In this document: positions 7,973-18,609 of the stretch, in pieces
How positions within the stretch are numbered: position 1 is the stretch's first letter
How the letters are laid out: each line of letters opens with the position of its first letter
Source of the DNA: Actibacterium lipolyticum
GTDB taxonomy: Bacteria; Pseudomonadota; Alphaproteobacteria; Rhodobacterales; Rhodobacteraceae
Length of the DNA: 64,000 nucleotides
Reading direction: 5' to 3'
Assembly (NCBI RefSeq): GCF_900184935.1
Contig: NZ_FXYE01000001.1
Location: 1,612,001 to 1,676,000, forward strand
Made by a program: the position numbers and the translations under genes
The notes under the pieces: generated by a model
What the model saw: only the letters and a program-made list of their open reading frames with translations
What the model was told of the DNA's origin: nothing
Databases searched by the model: none

Positions 7973-9793
7973 ATGAAACCATTATTTTATCGCCGAACAC
8001 GACTCGTCGCCGCAGCATGCGCCGCGATTCTATCAGCGGGATTCGTGGCAGCCGAACCAAAGCATGGCATAGCTATGTATGGCGAACCGGCCTTGCCACC
8101 TGATTTTGTGTCGTTGCCCTTTGTGAACGCCGATGCCCCCAAGGGCGGGAAAATCGTCACGGGCGAAGTTGGCACGTTCGATTCCCTTAATCCGCACATC
8201 CTTAAGGGGCGCGTTCCTTGGCAGCTTAGGTTTCTGGCCTACGAAAGCCTGATGGGCCGCAGCTATGATGAGCCTTTCACCCTTTACGGCCTTCTGGCCG
8301 AATCGATAGAGACAGGCCCGAACCGCGAATGGGTTGAATTTACCCTGCGCCCAGAGGCGAAGTTTTCCGACGGCACCCCTGTTACGGTCGAAGATGTTTT
8401 GTGGTCATACGAAACGCTCGGCACTGTGGGGCACCCGCGCTATCACAGCAGCTGGAAGAAGGTCACCAGCGCCGAGATTACTGGCGAACGTAAGATCAAG
8501 TTCACCTTTGATACGGACGACCGTGAACTTGCGCTGATCTTCGGGATGCGCCCGATCTTGAAAAAGGCGCAGTGGGAAGGAAAAGACTTCTCGGAAAGCG
8601 GCTTGGACGAAGTCCCAATTTCCAGCGCGCCATACGTGATCGACGATTTCGCGCCGGGCCGGTTTGTGTCCTTGAAACGCAATCCCGATTACTGGGGGAA
8701 CGACATCCCATTCCGTAAGGGGACGAACAATCTGGATGAAGTCCGGTTCGAATTCTTCGGCGACTTCAATGCCATGTTCGAAGCGTTCAAAGCGGGTGAA
8801 ATCAACACCAACCGTGAAACCAGCGCCGCACGTTGGGAAACGAACTATGACTTCCCGGCGATCCGCGATGGGCAGATGGTAAAATCCGTCATTCCACATA
8901 AACGCCCCACGGGGATCAGGGGGTTGGTTTTCAATACTCGAAACCCGATCTTCGCCGACTGGCGCGTGCGCGAAGCACTTATCGATGCGTTCAACTTTGA
9001 ATTCATCAACCAGACATTGAACGGCGGCAGCGAACAACGCATCACGTCGTATTTTTCCAACTCGGTCCTTGGCATGTCGCATGATGCGGCCCAAGGGAAA
9101 GTGAAAGAGTTTCTGGAACCGTTCGCCAGCGAACTGCCCCCCGGCACCATCGAAGGATACAGCCTGCCCGTTTCGGACGGCAAAGAATCCAACCGCAAAA
9201 ACATCAGAAAAGCGATCAAGCTGCTTGAAGAAGCGGGTTGGAAGGTTGGTGATGACGGCGTCATGAAAAACGCTGCGGGCGAGCCTTTCACCTTTGAAAT
9301 CGTGCTAGAGCAGGACGAAACGAATGCGCAGCAGATCGTCGACATCTATATCGAAGCCCTGAAACGTCTGGGTATCTTCCCACAGGTAACGATGATCGAC
9401 GACGCGCAATATAAGGTGCGCACCACGGATTATGATTTCGACATGGCATATTATGCCCGTGGTATGTCCCTTAGCCCCGGCAACGAACAGACGCTTTACT
9501 GGGGCTCGGAAGGCGTAACCGAACCCGGCACGTGGAACTGGATGGGTATGAACTCTCCGGCCGCCGAAGCGATGATCGACAAGTTGCTCAATTCGGCATC
9601 CCACGACGATTTCCTTGCCGCAACCAAAGCGCTTGATCGGGTTCTGACGGCTGGACGTTATGTCATCCCTGTCTGGCATGCCCCCGTCGCGCGTATTGCC
9701 CACGCGAAAGAGCTGCGCTATCCCGAAACCATCCCGATGTATGGGGATTGGATCGGGTTTCAGCCCGATATCTGGTGGTATTCGGAGGACTGA
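7973..9793 (+). CDS. YejA-like periplasmic peptide-binding protein (SBP family 5)
   Basis: A 606-residue extracellular solute-binding protein of ABC importer family 5, resembling the YejA (microcin C/oligopeptide) branch. The N-terminus RRTRLVAAACAAILSAG followed by FVAAEP is a Sec signal peptide. HGIAMYGEPALPPDF and NADAPKGGKI are typical of the YejA branch, and VEFTLRPEAKFSDGTPVT is the family signature. The ATG at 7973 has a GAGGA about 11 nt upstream and places the signal peptide correctly. No permease or ATPase genes are next to it, so it must partner with a transporter encoded elsewhere. Confidence 0.9.
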   Translation: MKPLFYRRTRLVAAACAAILSAGFVAAEPKHGIAMYGEPALPPDFVSLPFVNADAPKGGKIVTGEVGTFDSLNPHILKGRVPWQLRFLAYESLMGRSYDEPFTLYGLLAESIETGPNREWVEFTLRPEAKFSDGTPVTVEDVLWSYETLGTVGHPRYHSSWKKVTSAEITGERKIKFTFDTDDRELALIFGMRPILKKAQWEGKDFSESGLDEVPISSAPYVIDDFAPGRFVSLKRNPDYWGNDIPFRKGTNNLDEVRFEFFGDFNAMFEAFKAGEINTNRETSAARWETNYDFPAIRDGQMVKSVIPHKRPTGIRGLVFNTRNPIFADWRVREALIDAFNFEFINQTLNGGSEQRITSYFSNSVLGMSHDAAQGKVKEFLEPFASELPPGTIEGYSLPVSDGKESNRKNIRKAIKLLEEAGWKVGDDGVMKNAAGEPFTFEIVLEQDETNAQQIVDIYIEALKRLGIFPQVTMIDDAQYKVRTTDYDFDMAYYARGMSLSPGNEQTLYWGSEGVTEPGTWNWMGMNSPAAEAMIDKLLNSASHDDFLAATKALDRVLTAGRYVIPVWHAPVARIAHAKELRYPETIPMYGDWIGFQPDIWWYSED

Positions 9794-9910
9794 ATGAAAC
9801 GAACTCTATTGATCGTCGGGCTGCTGCTTGCAGTGGCCGGATGCTCCACCGTCGAAGGTATGGGCGAAGACATCTCTTCCGGCGCACGCGCGGTTCGCAA
9901 CGCGCTTTAA
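9794..9910 (+). CDS. Entericidin-like small lipoprotein
   Basis: A 38-codon gene starting directly after the stop of the YejA-like gene, with GGAGG in the end of that gene as ribosome binding site. The product has a short hydrophobic signal with lipobox VAGC (Cys17) and a mature part STVEGMGEDISSGARAV that matches the entericidin EcnA/B family. In E. coli these are membrane lipoproteins linked to stress-induced lysis; here it is more likely a small envelope lipoprotein of unknown role. It probably shares a transcript with its upstream neighbour. Confidence 0.85.
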   Translation: MKRTLLIVGLLLAVAGCSTVEGMGEDISSGARAVRNAL

Positions 9911-9937
9911 CGGCGCACTTGGCAAGGTTGGCGATTG

Positions 9938-10966
9938 ATGGGCAGTTTTGAGCGGTATTTATCCGTCTGGGTTGGTGCGAGCATTCTTGCGGGTGTGGTT
10001 CTGGGGAACCTGATCCCGCAGGTGTTTGTCGCCATTGCCGGTCTTGAAATTGCCCATGTAAACCTTGTCGTTGCGGTTCTGATCTGGGTCATGATCTATC
10101 CGATGATGGTCCAGATCGACTTTTCGTCTCTGAAAGACGTCGGAGAGTCGCCCCGCGGGCTGGTGATGACGGTCATCATCAATTGGTTGGTCAAGCCGTT
10201 CACCATGGCCGCGCTTGGCTGGCTGTTCTTCCGGGTTTTCTTTGCCGGGATCGTGGACCCAGAAACGGCCAATGAATACATCGCAGGCATGATCCTGCTT
10301 GGGGTCGCCCCCTGCACCGCAATGGTGTTCGTCTGGAGCCAAATGACCAAGGGCGATCCGAATTACACGCTTGTCCAAGTGTCGGTGAACGACATCATCA
10401 TGATCTTTGCCTTTGCGCCGATTGCTGCGTTTTTGCTGGGTGTGTCAGATGTGTCCGTCCCTTGGGAAACACTGCTGATATCTGTGGTGCTTTACGTTGT
10501 GCTGCCGCTGGTCGCCGGGGCGCTGACACGGCGTGTGCTTGAGGCGCGCAATTCAGGTTCCATCGACAACTTTCTGACGACGCTGAAGCCCTGGTCTGCA
10601 ATCGGGTTGCTGGGCACCGTTACCCTACTGTTCGGGTTTCAGGCGGAAACGATTATCGCAAAGCCGGGCACGATTGGGTTGATCGCTATTCCCCTGATCA
10701 TCCAAAGCTATGGGATTTTCGCCATCGCCTATGGCGTCGCGCGCAGTCTAGCCCTGCCCCATAACATCGCGGCACCGGCATGCATGATCGGCACCTCAAA
10801 CTTCTTTGAGCTGGCCGTTGCCGTGGCCATTTCGCTGTTCGGGCTGAATTCCGGTGCTGCGCTGGCCACCGTCGTGGGCGTCCTGGTCGAGGTGCCGGTG
10901 ATGCTGTCGCTGGTTTGGTTTGCCAATCGCACGCGCCACTGGTTCCCGGAAAACGCCAAGCGCTAG
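9938..10966 (+). CDS. arsB: ACR3-family arsenite efflux permease
   Basis: A 342-residue protein with about ten membrane helices, of the bile/arsenite/riboflavin transporter superfamily. The segment [19 protein letters not shown] contains the conserved cysteine (Cys126) essential for As(III) transport in ACR3 proteins, and NDIIMI follows. It is expected to extrude arsenite (or antimonite) across the inner membrane. No arsR, arsC or arsH is nearby, so it is not part of a classical ars operon. AAGG lies 10 nt before the ATG; a TTG one codon earlier is less likely. Confidence 0.88.
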   Translation: MGSFERYLSVWVGASILAGVVLGNLIPQVFVAIAGLEIAHVNLVVAVLIWVMIYPMMVQIDFSSLKDVGESPRGLVMTVIINWLVKPFTMAALGWLFFRVFFAGIVDPETANEYIAGMILLGVAPCTAMVFVWSQMTKGDPNYTLVQVSVNDIIMIFAFAPIAAFLLGVSDVSVPWETLLISVVLYVVLPLVAGALTRRVLEARNSGSIDNFLTTLKPWSAIGLLGTVTLLFGFQAETIIAKPGTIGLIAIPLIIQSYGIFAIAYGVARSLALPHNIAAPACMIGTSNFFELAVAVAISLFGLNSGAALATVVGVLVEVPVMLSLVWFANRTRHWFPENAKR

Positions 10967-11586
10967 CTTAAGGATGTCACCCACAGAATGGTGGCGTCTT
11001 CTTGGCTGACGGAAACCACATTGTGCCCCATGGCGGCATCGTAATAGGCACTATCACCACGGCGCATTTCCACGGGTTCGTAGAACTCTGTGAACAGGGT
11101 AATCACGCCTGTCAGCACGTACAGGAATTCTTCGCCGTCATGGCGCACCCAGCCATCGAATTCGTCGAATGACCGGGCACGCACCTGCGCGCGATACGGC
11201 AGCATTTGCTTTTTGGTAAGTGCACCGGCCAACAGTTCGTGTTCATAGGTCGTCGTGGCGTGCGCTGCCCCTTCGCCGGATTTGGTCACGGTCATACGCC
11301 CGTTGACCTGCCCTTTCTTTGGCGGTGTGAAAAGCTGCGGCACAGAAATGGTCAAACCTTCGGCAAGCTTCTTCAGCGCCTCATAGGTCGGGGACATCTG
11401 CCCGTTTTCGATTTTCGAAAGGGTCGATCGCGCCAAGCCCGCGTGGTTCGCCGCCTGCTCTAGGGTCCAACCCTTGGCATTGCGCAGTTCGCGCACACGT
11501 TCGCCCAGATTAAGCGGTTCAACGCGGCCCCGCTCACCAGAGGCGCGAGCCAGACGGATAAGACTGGGTTGTTCTTGATCGCTCAT
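10963..11586 (-). CDS. XRE-family regulator with C-terminal cupin domain
   Basis: A 207-residue transcriptional regulator. Residues about 27-85 form a Cro/C1-type helix-turn-helix ([20 protein letters not shown], then [20 protein letters not shown]). Residues about 125-205 form a cupin ligand-sensing domain containing [10 protein letters not shown]. This is the MocR/PuuR-like XRE-cupin layout. It is divergent from the acyl-CoA ligase gene with 66 bp between starts, so it probably controls that operon and itself. No clear ribosome binding site precedes either the ATG at 11586 or another seven codons upstream, so the start is uncertain. Its end overlaps the convergent ACR3 gene by 4 bp. Confidence 0.88.
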   Translation of the reverse strand: MSDQEQPSLIRLARASGERGRVEPLNLGERVRELRNAKGWTLEQAANHAGLARSTLSKIENGQMSPTYEALKKLAEGLTISVPQLFTPPKKGQVNGRMTVTKSGEGAAHATTTYEHELLAGALTKKQMLPYRAQVRARSFDEFDGWVRHDGEEFLYVLTGVITLFTEFYEPVEMRRGDSAYYDAAMGHNVVSVSQEDATILWVTSLS

Positions 11587-11652
11587 GACTTGTGCATTTA
11601 ACCACATGGTCGTGCGCTTGCAACTGCACCGGCTGAGGGATAGCAGAGTCTT

Positions 11653-13173
11653 ATGCAAGCGCTTTTCGATGATAACCCACCGTCGCCCTGCCCATCGCCG
11701 TTCAACCTTGCGGGATACGTTCTGGCGCAGGCCGCCCAGCAGCCTGAAAAGACTGCCCTTTCCATTGTCACGCCTGACCATGCCGACACGTGGACATATC
11801 AGCGGCTTGAACGCGCCGTGCGCGGCGTTGCCAGCGGTCTTGCAGCACACGGGCTTTCCCCCGGCGACAGGGTCTTGCTGCGCCTTGGGAACACAGTGGA
11901 TTTCCCGATCGCGTTTTTGGGGGCGATTGCGGCAGGTTTCGTTCCTGTCCCGACCTCGGCCCAGCTGACCGCGCCTGAAATCACCAAGCTTGCGCATGAG
12001 ATTGAACCGGCAATGGTTATCGCCGGCCCCGGTGTTCCGCTGCCCACAACCGACACGCCGGTGATTACCAGTGCCGGGCTGGAAGCGATGTTCTCCCTTG
12101 ATCCGACTGACTACGCCATGGGTGACCCGAACCGGCCCGCCTATATGATCTATACTTCGGGCACTGGTGGCAGTCCGCGTGGCGTTGTCCACGCCCATCG
12201 CGCGGTCTGGGCTCGCCGTCTGATGTGGAGCGGGTGGTACGACCTTAACCTTGATGACCGGCTGCTTCACGCCGGTGCGTTTAACTGGACTTATACATTG
12301 GGCACCGGGCTGCTTGACCCATGGGCCGCTGGCGCGACGGCGCTTATCCCCGGCGAAGGGGTCAGCGCCGATCAGCTACCCCAATTGCTGGAACAATATG
12401 ACGCCACCATCTTTGCCGCAGCGCCGGGTGTTTACCGCCAAATCCTAAAGACGCCCCTGACGATCGAAATGCCCAGCCTTCGGCATGGCTTGTCAGCGGG
12501 TGAGAAACTGCCCGAAGCCACCCGGCAAGCCTGGACCAACGCCACCGGCACGAACGTGTACGAGGCGCTGGGGATGTCGGAATGTTCCACTTTCATATCC
12601 GGCTCGCCTTTGCGTCCGGCGACCGCGCCCGCGTCGGGGTATCCGCAGCCGGGCCGCCGTATTGCGGTGTTGGACGAGGCATTCGACCCCGTCGAACGCG
12701 GCCATCCGGGGCAATTGGCCGTGTCGTCCCGCGATGCTGGCCTGATGCTTGGATATTGGAAAGCCGAAGAAGAAACCAAAGCCAAGTTTCACGGCGAATG
12801 GTTCCTGACCGGCGATATGGTCCAAATGGGCGAAGACGGCGCGATCGCCTATCTGGGCCGTACCGATGACATGATGAACGCCGGTGGCTTTCGCGTTTCC
12901 CCGGTTGAGGTTGAGGCCGCCCTTACCCAACACCCCGACATCACCGAAGTCGCCGCAACCGAGGTGCAGGTGAAAGCCGACACAACCGTGATTGCCGCCT
13001 TTTATACCGGGGCGAAAACGGCCGATGAAAATCTGCAAAGCTTTTCGGCCGAACGGTTGGCCCGCTATAAGCAACCTCGACTTTTCATTCACATGGATGC
13101 CTTGCCCAAAGGTGGCAACGGCAAACTCAACCGTCGCGCCCTGCGTGCCAGCTGGGAGGCTGCACATGATTAA
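11653..13173 (+). CDS. Acyl-CoA synthetase / AMP-dependent ligase
   Basis: A 506-residue member of the ANL adenylating superfamily that activates a carboxylic acid to an acyl-CoA. The P-loop-like motif YTSGTGGSPRGVVHAHRA (about residue 167), YEALGMSE (A5), WFLTGDM and YLGRTDDMMNAGGFRVSP (A7-A8) and the A10 lysine in PKGGNGKLNRRAL are all present. It resembles benzoate/medium-chain acyl-CoA ligases, but the substrate cannot be read from sequence. The next gene, a DsbA-like oxidoreductase, overlaps its end by 8 bp, and an XRE-cupin regulator is divergent. Confidence 0.9.
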   Translation: MQALFDDNPPSPCPSPFNLAGYVLAQAAQQPEKTALSIVTPDHADTWTYQRLERAVRGVASGLAAHGLSPGDRVLLRLGNTVDFPIAFLGAIAAGFVPVPTSAQLTAPEITKLAHEIEPAMVIAGPGVPLPTTDTPVITSAGLEAMFSLDPTDYAMGDPNRPAYMIYTSGTGGSPRGVVHAHRAVWARRLMWSGWYDLNLDDRLLHAGAFNWTYTLGTGLLDPWAAGATALIPGEGVSADQLPQLLEQYDATIFAAAPGVYRQILKTPLTIEMPSLRHGLSAGEKLPEATRQAWTNATGTNVYEALGMSECSTFISGSPLRPATAPASGYPQPGRRIAVLDEAFDPVERGHPGQLAVSSRDAGLMLGYWKAEEETKAKFHGEWFLTGDMVQMGEDGAIAYLGRTDDMMNAGGFRVSPVEVEAALTQHPDITEVAATEVQVKADTTVIAAFYTGAKTADENLQSFSAERLARYKQPRLFIHMDALPKGGNGKLNRRALRASWEAAHD

Positions 13174-13819
13174 ACTTGATATCCTGTCCGATCCGATTTG
13201 CCCGTGGTGCTATATCGGCAAAAGCTATCTTGATCGGGCGTTGGCAAACCACCCTGATCATCCGTTCACAATTGAATGGCACCCGTTCCAACTGAACCCC
13301 GATATGCCGGCGGGCGGTATGGATCGCCGCGAATACCTAGAGACGAAATTCAACGGCAAGGAAAACGCGGTTAAGGTCTATTCCCAGATCGCCGAAGCCG
13401 CCGAAGCGGCGGGTTTGATGATCAACTTCGCCGGGATCGAACGCACACCCAACACGCTGAACGCCCATCGCCTGATCCATTGGGCCGGGATCGAAGGCCG
13501 CCAAACGCCGGTCGTTTCCTTCCTGTTCGAATCCTATTTCGAAAAGGGCCAAGATATCGGTTCAACGGATGTGCTGGTCGAGATCGCCGAACGCGCTGAG
13601 ATGGACGGCGACATGATCCGCCGCCTTATTGCTGGTGACGCCGACGCCGACATGATCCGCCAGCGCGATGCCCACGCCCGCGAGCGTGGCGTTACAGGCG
13701 TTCCGACATTCATTTTGGCCAACCAACACGTGCTTGTCGGCGCGCAGCAACCCGAGGTTTGGGAACAAGTTGTGGCAGAGCTGGCCGAACAAAAACCAAC
13801 CGAGGAGCCCCTGCACTAA
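13166..13819 (+). CDS. FrnE-like DsbA-family oxidoreductase
   Basis: A 217-residue DsbA/2-hydroxychromene-2-carboxylate isomerase superfamily protein. It has a thioredoxin-fold CPWC motif (Cys12-Cys15), no signal peptide and the C-terminal ARERGVTGVPTFI segment, placing it in the cytoplasmic FrnE-type group. FrnE proteins were first noted in polyketide clusters, and relatives act as dithiol oxidoreductases under oxidative stress. The ATG at 13166 with GGAGG upstream lies inside the end of the ligase gene, so the two proteins are co-translated and may act on one pathway. Confidence 0.9.
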   Translation: MIKLDILSDPICPWCYIGKSYLDRALANHPDHPFTIEWHPFQLNPDMPAGGMDRREYLETKFNGKENAVKVYSQIAEAAEAAGLMINFAGIERTPNTLNAHRLIHWAGIEGRQTPVVSFLFESYFEKGQDIGSTDVLVEIAERAEMDGDMIRRLIAGDADADMIRQRDAHARERGVTGVPTFILANQHVLVGAQQPEVWEQVVAELAEQKPTEEPLH

Positions 13820-13910
13820 CGTAGGGACGGCTATGTGGCATTTGCACTGGTTAAGGGGCGGCATTGGCGCGAACCTCAACCTCCCATCATGACCAAGAAA
13901 GAGATATCGA

Positions 13911-15113
13911 ATGTCTTCCCCGCAAAAACGCCTTGGTCAATTTGAATTCATTGCGATGACCGCAATGATGTTCGCAACGATTGCCTTTTCGATTGATGCG
14001 ATGTTGCCCGCCCTGCCCCAAATCAGCGCGGAATTGACACCAGACGACGTAAACCGTGCGCAATTGATCATCACCAGCTTCGTGTTGGGAATGGGGATTG
14101 GCACCTTTGTTTCCGGCCCTCTGTCCGACACGTTCGGTCGTCGCCCCATCATCATGTTGGGTGGCGCATTCTATATCCTTGGCGCTGGCTTGGCTTGGGC
14201 CGCGAATTCATTAGAGCTTCTGCTGGCTGCGCGCGTCCTTCAGGGGCTTGGCGCGGCCGGTCCACGCGTTGTTGCGCTTGCTGTGGTGCGCGATCTTTAC
14301 AGCGGTCGTGAAATGGCCCGGCTGGTGTCCTTCGTCATGATGATCTTCACCCTTTTGCCGGCTATTGCCCCGTCACTGGGCGCAGTCATCATCGCCTTTA
14401 CCGGGTGGCGCGGCATCTTCGTTGCGTTCGTTCTGTTTTCGTTGATGTCCATCGGTTGGTTCATGGTGCGCCAACCTGAAACACTGCCACTTGAACGCCG
14501 TCGGAAACTGACCCTGCGAACCTTGTATGACGGCGCGCGCGAGGTGTTTAGCCATCGCTTGGTCGTTCTGGCGATCTTGGTTCAAACACTGATCTTCGGC
14601 ACGTTGTTCATGGTCATCTCGTCTATCCAGCCGATCTTTGACATCTCGTTCGGAAAGACTGACTCTTTTCCGCTTTGGTTCGGCTTTATCGCCATCATTT
14701 CGGGCTCGGCCAGCTTTTTGAATGCCAAGCTTGTTGGGCGTCTTGGAATGCGCTTTTTGATCAAAACGACCCTGACAGTTGAGGTGATCGTTGCCGCAGC
14801 GATGCTTGTCTTGATCACAACCGGCTTGATGCCGACATGGGCTGCTTTTCCCGCGTTTATCCTGTGGGCGATCACGCTGTTTGGCATGATGGGCCTGACC
14901 GTCGGTAACCTGAACGCTTTGGCGATGGAACCTTTGGGTCACATCGCCGGTATGGCCGCGTCCGTCATTGGTGCGGTTGCGACCGTGCTGTCAGTCATCA
15001 TCGCGGCACCAGTTGGTTTGGCGTTCAACGGCACCGCACTTCCGCTTGCGGTTGGCGTTTTCGTCGCCGTCGCATTGGCCCGTGGATTGATGGAGTTCAT
15101 CCCAGAGAATTAA
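13911..15113 (+). CDS. MFS drug-resistance transporter, Bcr/CflA type
   Basis: A 400-residue major-facilitator protein with 12 predicted membrane segments. The loop 2-3 signature GPLSDTFGRRP and the N-terminal IDAMLPALPQI motif are characteristic of Bcr/CflA-type multidrug exporters. It is 91 bp downstream of the FrnE-like gene, close enough for read-through. A purine-rich stretch precedes the ATG. Its end overlaps the convergent mfd gene by 4 bp. Confidence 0.9.
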   Translation: MSSPQKRLGQFEFIAMTAMMFATIAFSIDAMLPALPQISAELTPDDVNRAQLIITSFVLGMGIGTFVSGPLSDTFGRRPIIMLGGAFYILGAGLAWAANSLELLLAARVLQGLGAAGPRVVALAVVRDLYSGREMARLVSFVMMIFTLLPAIAPSLGAVIIAFTGWRGIFVAFVLFSLMSIGWFMVRQPETLPLERRRKLTLRTLYDGAREVFSHRLVVLAILVQTLIFGTLFMVISSIQPIFDISFGKTDSFPLWFGFIAIISGSASFLNAKLVGRLGMRFLIKTTLTVEVIVAAAMLVLITTGLMPTWAAFPAFILWAITLFGMMGLTVGNLNALAMEPLGHIAGMAASVIGAVATVLSVIIAAPVGLAFNGTALPLAVGVFVAVALARGLMEFIPEN

Positions 15114-18100
15114 CCGGCCTTCGTCTTGGCCCGCTTTTTCTCGGCCACAACCTTTTCGGCAAGATCTTTGGCAATCGCAAACGCGCCTTTGATCTTGTCG
15201 CTATCCTTGGCCCATTCACGGCGCAGCACGATCTTGTTGTCCTTCACCTTCGCCAGACCACGCTGGGCTTCGATGAATTCAACCAGCCCTCGGGGCGACG
15301 CAAACTTGTCATTATGGAACTGAATGGTCGCGCCCTTTGGCCCGCCATCAAGCTTGGCAATGCCTGCGCGTTTACACATCGCTTTGATCCGCACGATCAA
15401 CATCAATGTGTTTACCTCTTTGGGCAGTTTGCCAAACCGGTCGATCAGTTCAGCGGCAAAACCCTCAAGTTCAACCTTCGTCGTCAGCATCGACAAGCGG
15501 CGATATAGGCCCAGCCGCACATCAAGGTCAGGAACATAGTCTTCTGGGATCAACACAGGCACACCAAGGTTGATTTGCGGTGCCCATTGATCGTCGGCTT
15601 CGGTCAGGCCTTCCATCTCGCCGGATTTGATCTTGGCAATCGCTTCTTCCAGCATGGATTGGTACAGCTCAAAACCCACCTCACGGACGTGGCCGGACTG
15701 TTCCTCCCCGACAAGGTTGCCTGCACCGCGGATGTCCAGATCTTGTGACGCAAGCGTAAAGCCCGCGCCAAGAGTATCAAGGCTGCCCAACACACGCAGG
15801 CGTTTTTCTGCATTTGGTGTCAAAGGCTTGCGCGGCTTCGTCGTAAGGTACGCATAGGCGCGCGTCTTAGATCGGCCCACACGGCCCCTGATCTGATAAA
15901 GCTGCGACAGCCCGAACATGTCGGCGCGGTGAACGACCATCGTGTTGGCGGTCGGAATATCCAGCCCGGATTCCACGATCGTGGTCGCAAGCAGCACATC
16001 ATATTTGCCGTCGTAAAACGCGTTCATCCGATCATCCAGCTCGCCCGCGGCAAGCTGGCCATGCGCCGTGATGAATGAAACCTCTGGCACCTGCTCTCGT
16101 AGGAACTCTTCGATCTCAGGCAAATCGGTGATCCGGGGAACCACGTAAAAGCTTTGCCCGCCACGGTAATGTTCACGCAGCAGCGCCTCGCGGATGACCA
16201 CCGCATCAAATTCAGAAACATAGGTCCGGATCGACAGCCGGTCGACCGGCGGCGTGCCAATGATCGAAAGATCGCGCACACCCGTCAGCGACATCTGCAA
16301 TGTGCGCGGAATTGGCGTGGCCGTCAGCGTCAACACATGAATGTCCGAGCGCATTTGTTTCAGCCGCTCTTTATGGGTCACGCCGAAATGCTGTTCTTCG
16401 TCGATGATCAGCAGACCAAGGTTTTTGAACCGGATGTTTTTTGCCAAAAGCGCGTGCGTGCCAATACAGATATCAACCGTTCCGTCGGCCAGACCAGCGC
16501 GGGTATTTGCCGCCTCTTTCGTGCCAACAAATCGCGACAACTGTCTGACGTTAATGGGAAAACCACGGAAACGTTCTTTGAAACTTTTGGCGTGCTGGCG
16601 CGCCAAAAGCGTTGTCGGTGCGATCACCGCAACCTGAACTCCGGAAAGCGCGGCAACAAAGGCCGCGCGCATGGCAACTTCGGTCTTGCCGAAGCCAACG
16701 TCGCCGCAGACCAAACGGTCCATAGGCGATCCGGCTGCCAAATCCCCGATCACATCCTCAATCGCGCTTAGCTGATCATCGGTTTCCTGATACGGAAAAC
16801 GGGCGCTGAAGGCCTCCCACATGTGGTGGCTGGGTTCTAGGATTGGGGCGCTGCGCAGGGCGCGTTCGGCGGCGATGCGGATCAATTTATCCGCGATCAG
16901 GCGTATGCGTTCCTTAAGCATCGCCTTCTTGGCCTGCCACGCGCCGCCACCAAGACGGTCCAGCATCCCTTCCTCATGCCCATACCGGCTGAGGAGTTCG
17001 ATGTTTTCGACCGGCAGGAACAGCCGATCGCCGCCCGCATATTCCAGAGCGATACATTCATGCGGCGCGCCCATGGCCGTAATGGTTTCCAACCCGTTGT
17101 AGCGGCCCACGCCATGTTCCACATGGACGATCAGATCGCCGGGCGACAAGGATTGCGCCTCGGTCAGGAAATTGTCGGCGCGTTTGCGTTTCTTGGGCGC
17201 GCGGATCAGGCGATCCCCAAGAACGTCTTGTTCGGAAACGACGGTAAGGTCGGGCCCTTCGAACCCATGTTCCAAGGCCCAAACGACAAGGAACAGCCCG
17301 CGCCCCTGTGGAACATCGCGCATATCAGTGACAAGCGTGGCATCTTTTACGTCTTCGTCTTCCAACAGCCCGCGAAGACGTTCGCGCGCCCCTTCGGAAT
17401 ACGATGCGATGACCACTGGGCCTTCATTGCGCCGAACTTTAATATGGTCAGCTAAGGCGCTGAAAAGGCTTACCTGTTCAAGCTGCCGTTCGGGGGAAAA
17501 GTTCCGCCCGATCCGCCCGCCGGCATCAATGACACCGGGGCCAGAGGCCTGCGGCAGCGGGCTCATCTGAAGGACGCGGTGATCGCCAATCGCGGCTTCC
17601 CACGCGGCGTCGTTCAGATAAAGCAGCTCTGGCGGGCAAGGCTTGTAGACCGTGCCGATCCGGCTTTTCTGCGTCATCGCCTCGCGCCGGGTATCGTATT
17701 GATCTGCAATACTTTCCCAACGGCTTAGGCGCGAGGGCGTGGTTTGGTCATCCAGAAATAGCGACGCATCTGGAAGATAGTCGAACAGCGTTTCCAGCTT
17801 TTCGTGGAAGAACGGCAACCAATGTTCAACGCCCTGATGTTTGCGCCCGGCGCTGACAGCCTCATAAAGGGGGTCATCACTTCCGGCTGCGCCAAATTCG
17901 ATGCGGTAATTCTGTCGAAAGCGCGTGATCGCGGCTTCGTCCATGATGATTTCTGACACCGGGGCCAGCTCTATCGCATCCAGCTTTTCTGTGGTGCGCT
18001 GCGTGGCCGGATCAAAGCGGCGCAGACCATCCAGAACGTCGCCGAACAGATCAAGCCGTACTGGGCCGTTATCGCCCGGCGGAAAGATATCGATAATACC

Positions 18101-18577
18101 GCCGCGAATGGCGAAATCACCGGGTTCCATAACCGTTGGCGATTGGGAAAAACCCATACGAACCAGAAAGCTACGCAGGGATGCTTCGTCGATACGTTGA
18201 CCAACCCGCGCGCTGAACGAGGCTTCTTTCAGGATTTCCCGCGCGGGCACACGCTGCGTCGCCGACGATAGCGTCGTAAGGATGATAAACGGCCCCGGCA
18301 CGCCATGCGCCAAGGCGGCAAGCGTCGCCATCCGCGCCGCCGAAACCTCAGCGTTGGGAGAGACACGATCGAACGGCAGGCAATCCCATCCCGGAAACGT
18401 CATCACAACAGCATTCGGCGCAAAGAACGCCAACGCGGCGCGCATTTCGGCCAAGCGTTTGTCATCCCGCGCGATATGAACGACCGGTTTCCCAGTCTTT
18501 TCAAGTTCGCGGGCCAAGATACGGGCGTCAAACCCTTCGGGGGCGCCCCCGACGGTGATGTGGTTCGGATGGGACAT
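15110..18577 (-). CDS. mfd: Transcription-repair coupling factor
   Basis: Mfd displaces stalled RNA polymerase and recruits UvrAB to damaged template strands. The 1155-residue protein has the UvrB-like N-terminal part, the RNA-polymerase-interacting CarD-like domain ([16 protein letters not shown] near residue 490), then a RecG-like SF2 helicase with [19 protein letters not shown] (Walker A), DEEQHFG (DEEQ box) and [12 protein letters not shown], and the C-terminal TRCF domain. The ATG at 18577 matches family N-termini; a TTG at 18613 would overlap the upstream gene's stop by 3 bp and is an alternative. Neither has a strong ribosome binding site. Confidence 0.96.
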   Translation of the reverse strand: MSHPNHITVGGAPEGFDARILARELEKTGKPVVHIARDDKRLAEMRAALAFFAPNAVVMTFPGWDCLPFDRVSPNAEVSAARMATLAALAHGVPGPFIILTTLSSATQRVPAREILKEASFSARVGQRIDEASLRSFLVRMGFSQSPTVMEPGDFAIRGGIIDIFPPGDNGPVRLDLFGDVLDGLRRFDPATQRTTEKLDAIELAPVSEIIMDEAAITRFRQNYRIEFGAAGSDDPLYEAVSAGRKHQGVEHWLPFFHEKLETLFDYLPDASLFLDDQTTPSRLSRWESIADQYDTRREAMTQKSRIGTVYKPCPPELLYLNDAAWEAAIGDHRVLQMSPLPQASGPGVIDAGGRIGRNFSPERQLEQVSLFSALADHIKVRRNEGPVVIASYSEGARERLRGLLEDEDVKDATLVTDMRDVPQGRGLFLVVWALEHGFEGPDLTVVSEQDVLGDRLIRAPKKRKRADNFLTEAQSLSPGDLIVHVEHGVGRYNGLETITAMGAPHECIALEYAGGDRLFLPVENIELLSRYGHEEGMLDRLGGGAWQAKKAMLKERIRLIADKLIRIAAERALRSAPILEPSHHMWEAFSARFPYQETDDQLSAIEDVIGDLAAGSPMDRLVCGDVGFGKTEVAMRAAFVAALSGVQVAVIAPTTLLARQHAKSFKERFRGFPINVRQLSRFVGTKEAANTRAGLADGTVDICIGTHALLAKNIRFKNLGLLIIDEEQHFGVTHKERLKQMRSDIHVLTLTATPIPRTLQMSLTGVRDLSIIGTPPVDRLSIRTYVSEFDAVVIREALLREHYRGGQSFYVVPRITDLPEIEEFLREQVPEVSFITAHGQLAAGELDDRMNAFYDGKYDVLLATTIVESGLDIPTANTMVVHRADMFGLSQLYQIRGRVGRSKTRAYAYLTTKPRKPLTPNAEKRLRVLGSLDTLGAGFTLASQDLDIRGAGNLVGEEQSGHVREVGFELYQSMLEEAIAKIKSGEMEGLTEADDQWAPQINLGVPVLIPEDYVPDLDVRLGLYRRLSMLTTKVELEGFAAELIDRFGKLPKEVNTLMLIVRIKAMCKRAGIAKLDGGPKGATIQFHNDKFASPRGLVEFIEAQRGLAKVKDNKIVLRREWAKDSDKIKGAFAIAKDLAEKVVAEKKRAKTKAG

Positions 18578-18609
18578 GGGGTCGTCAGTTAAACGCGTAG
18601 GCCGCGCTG

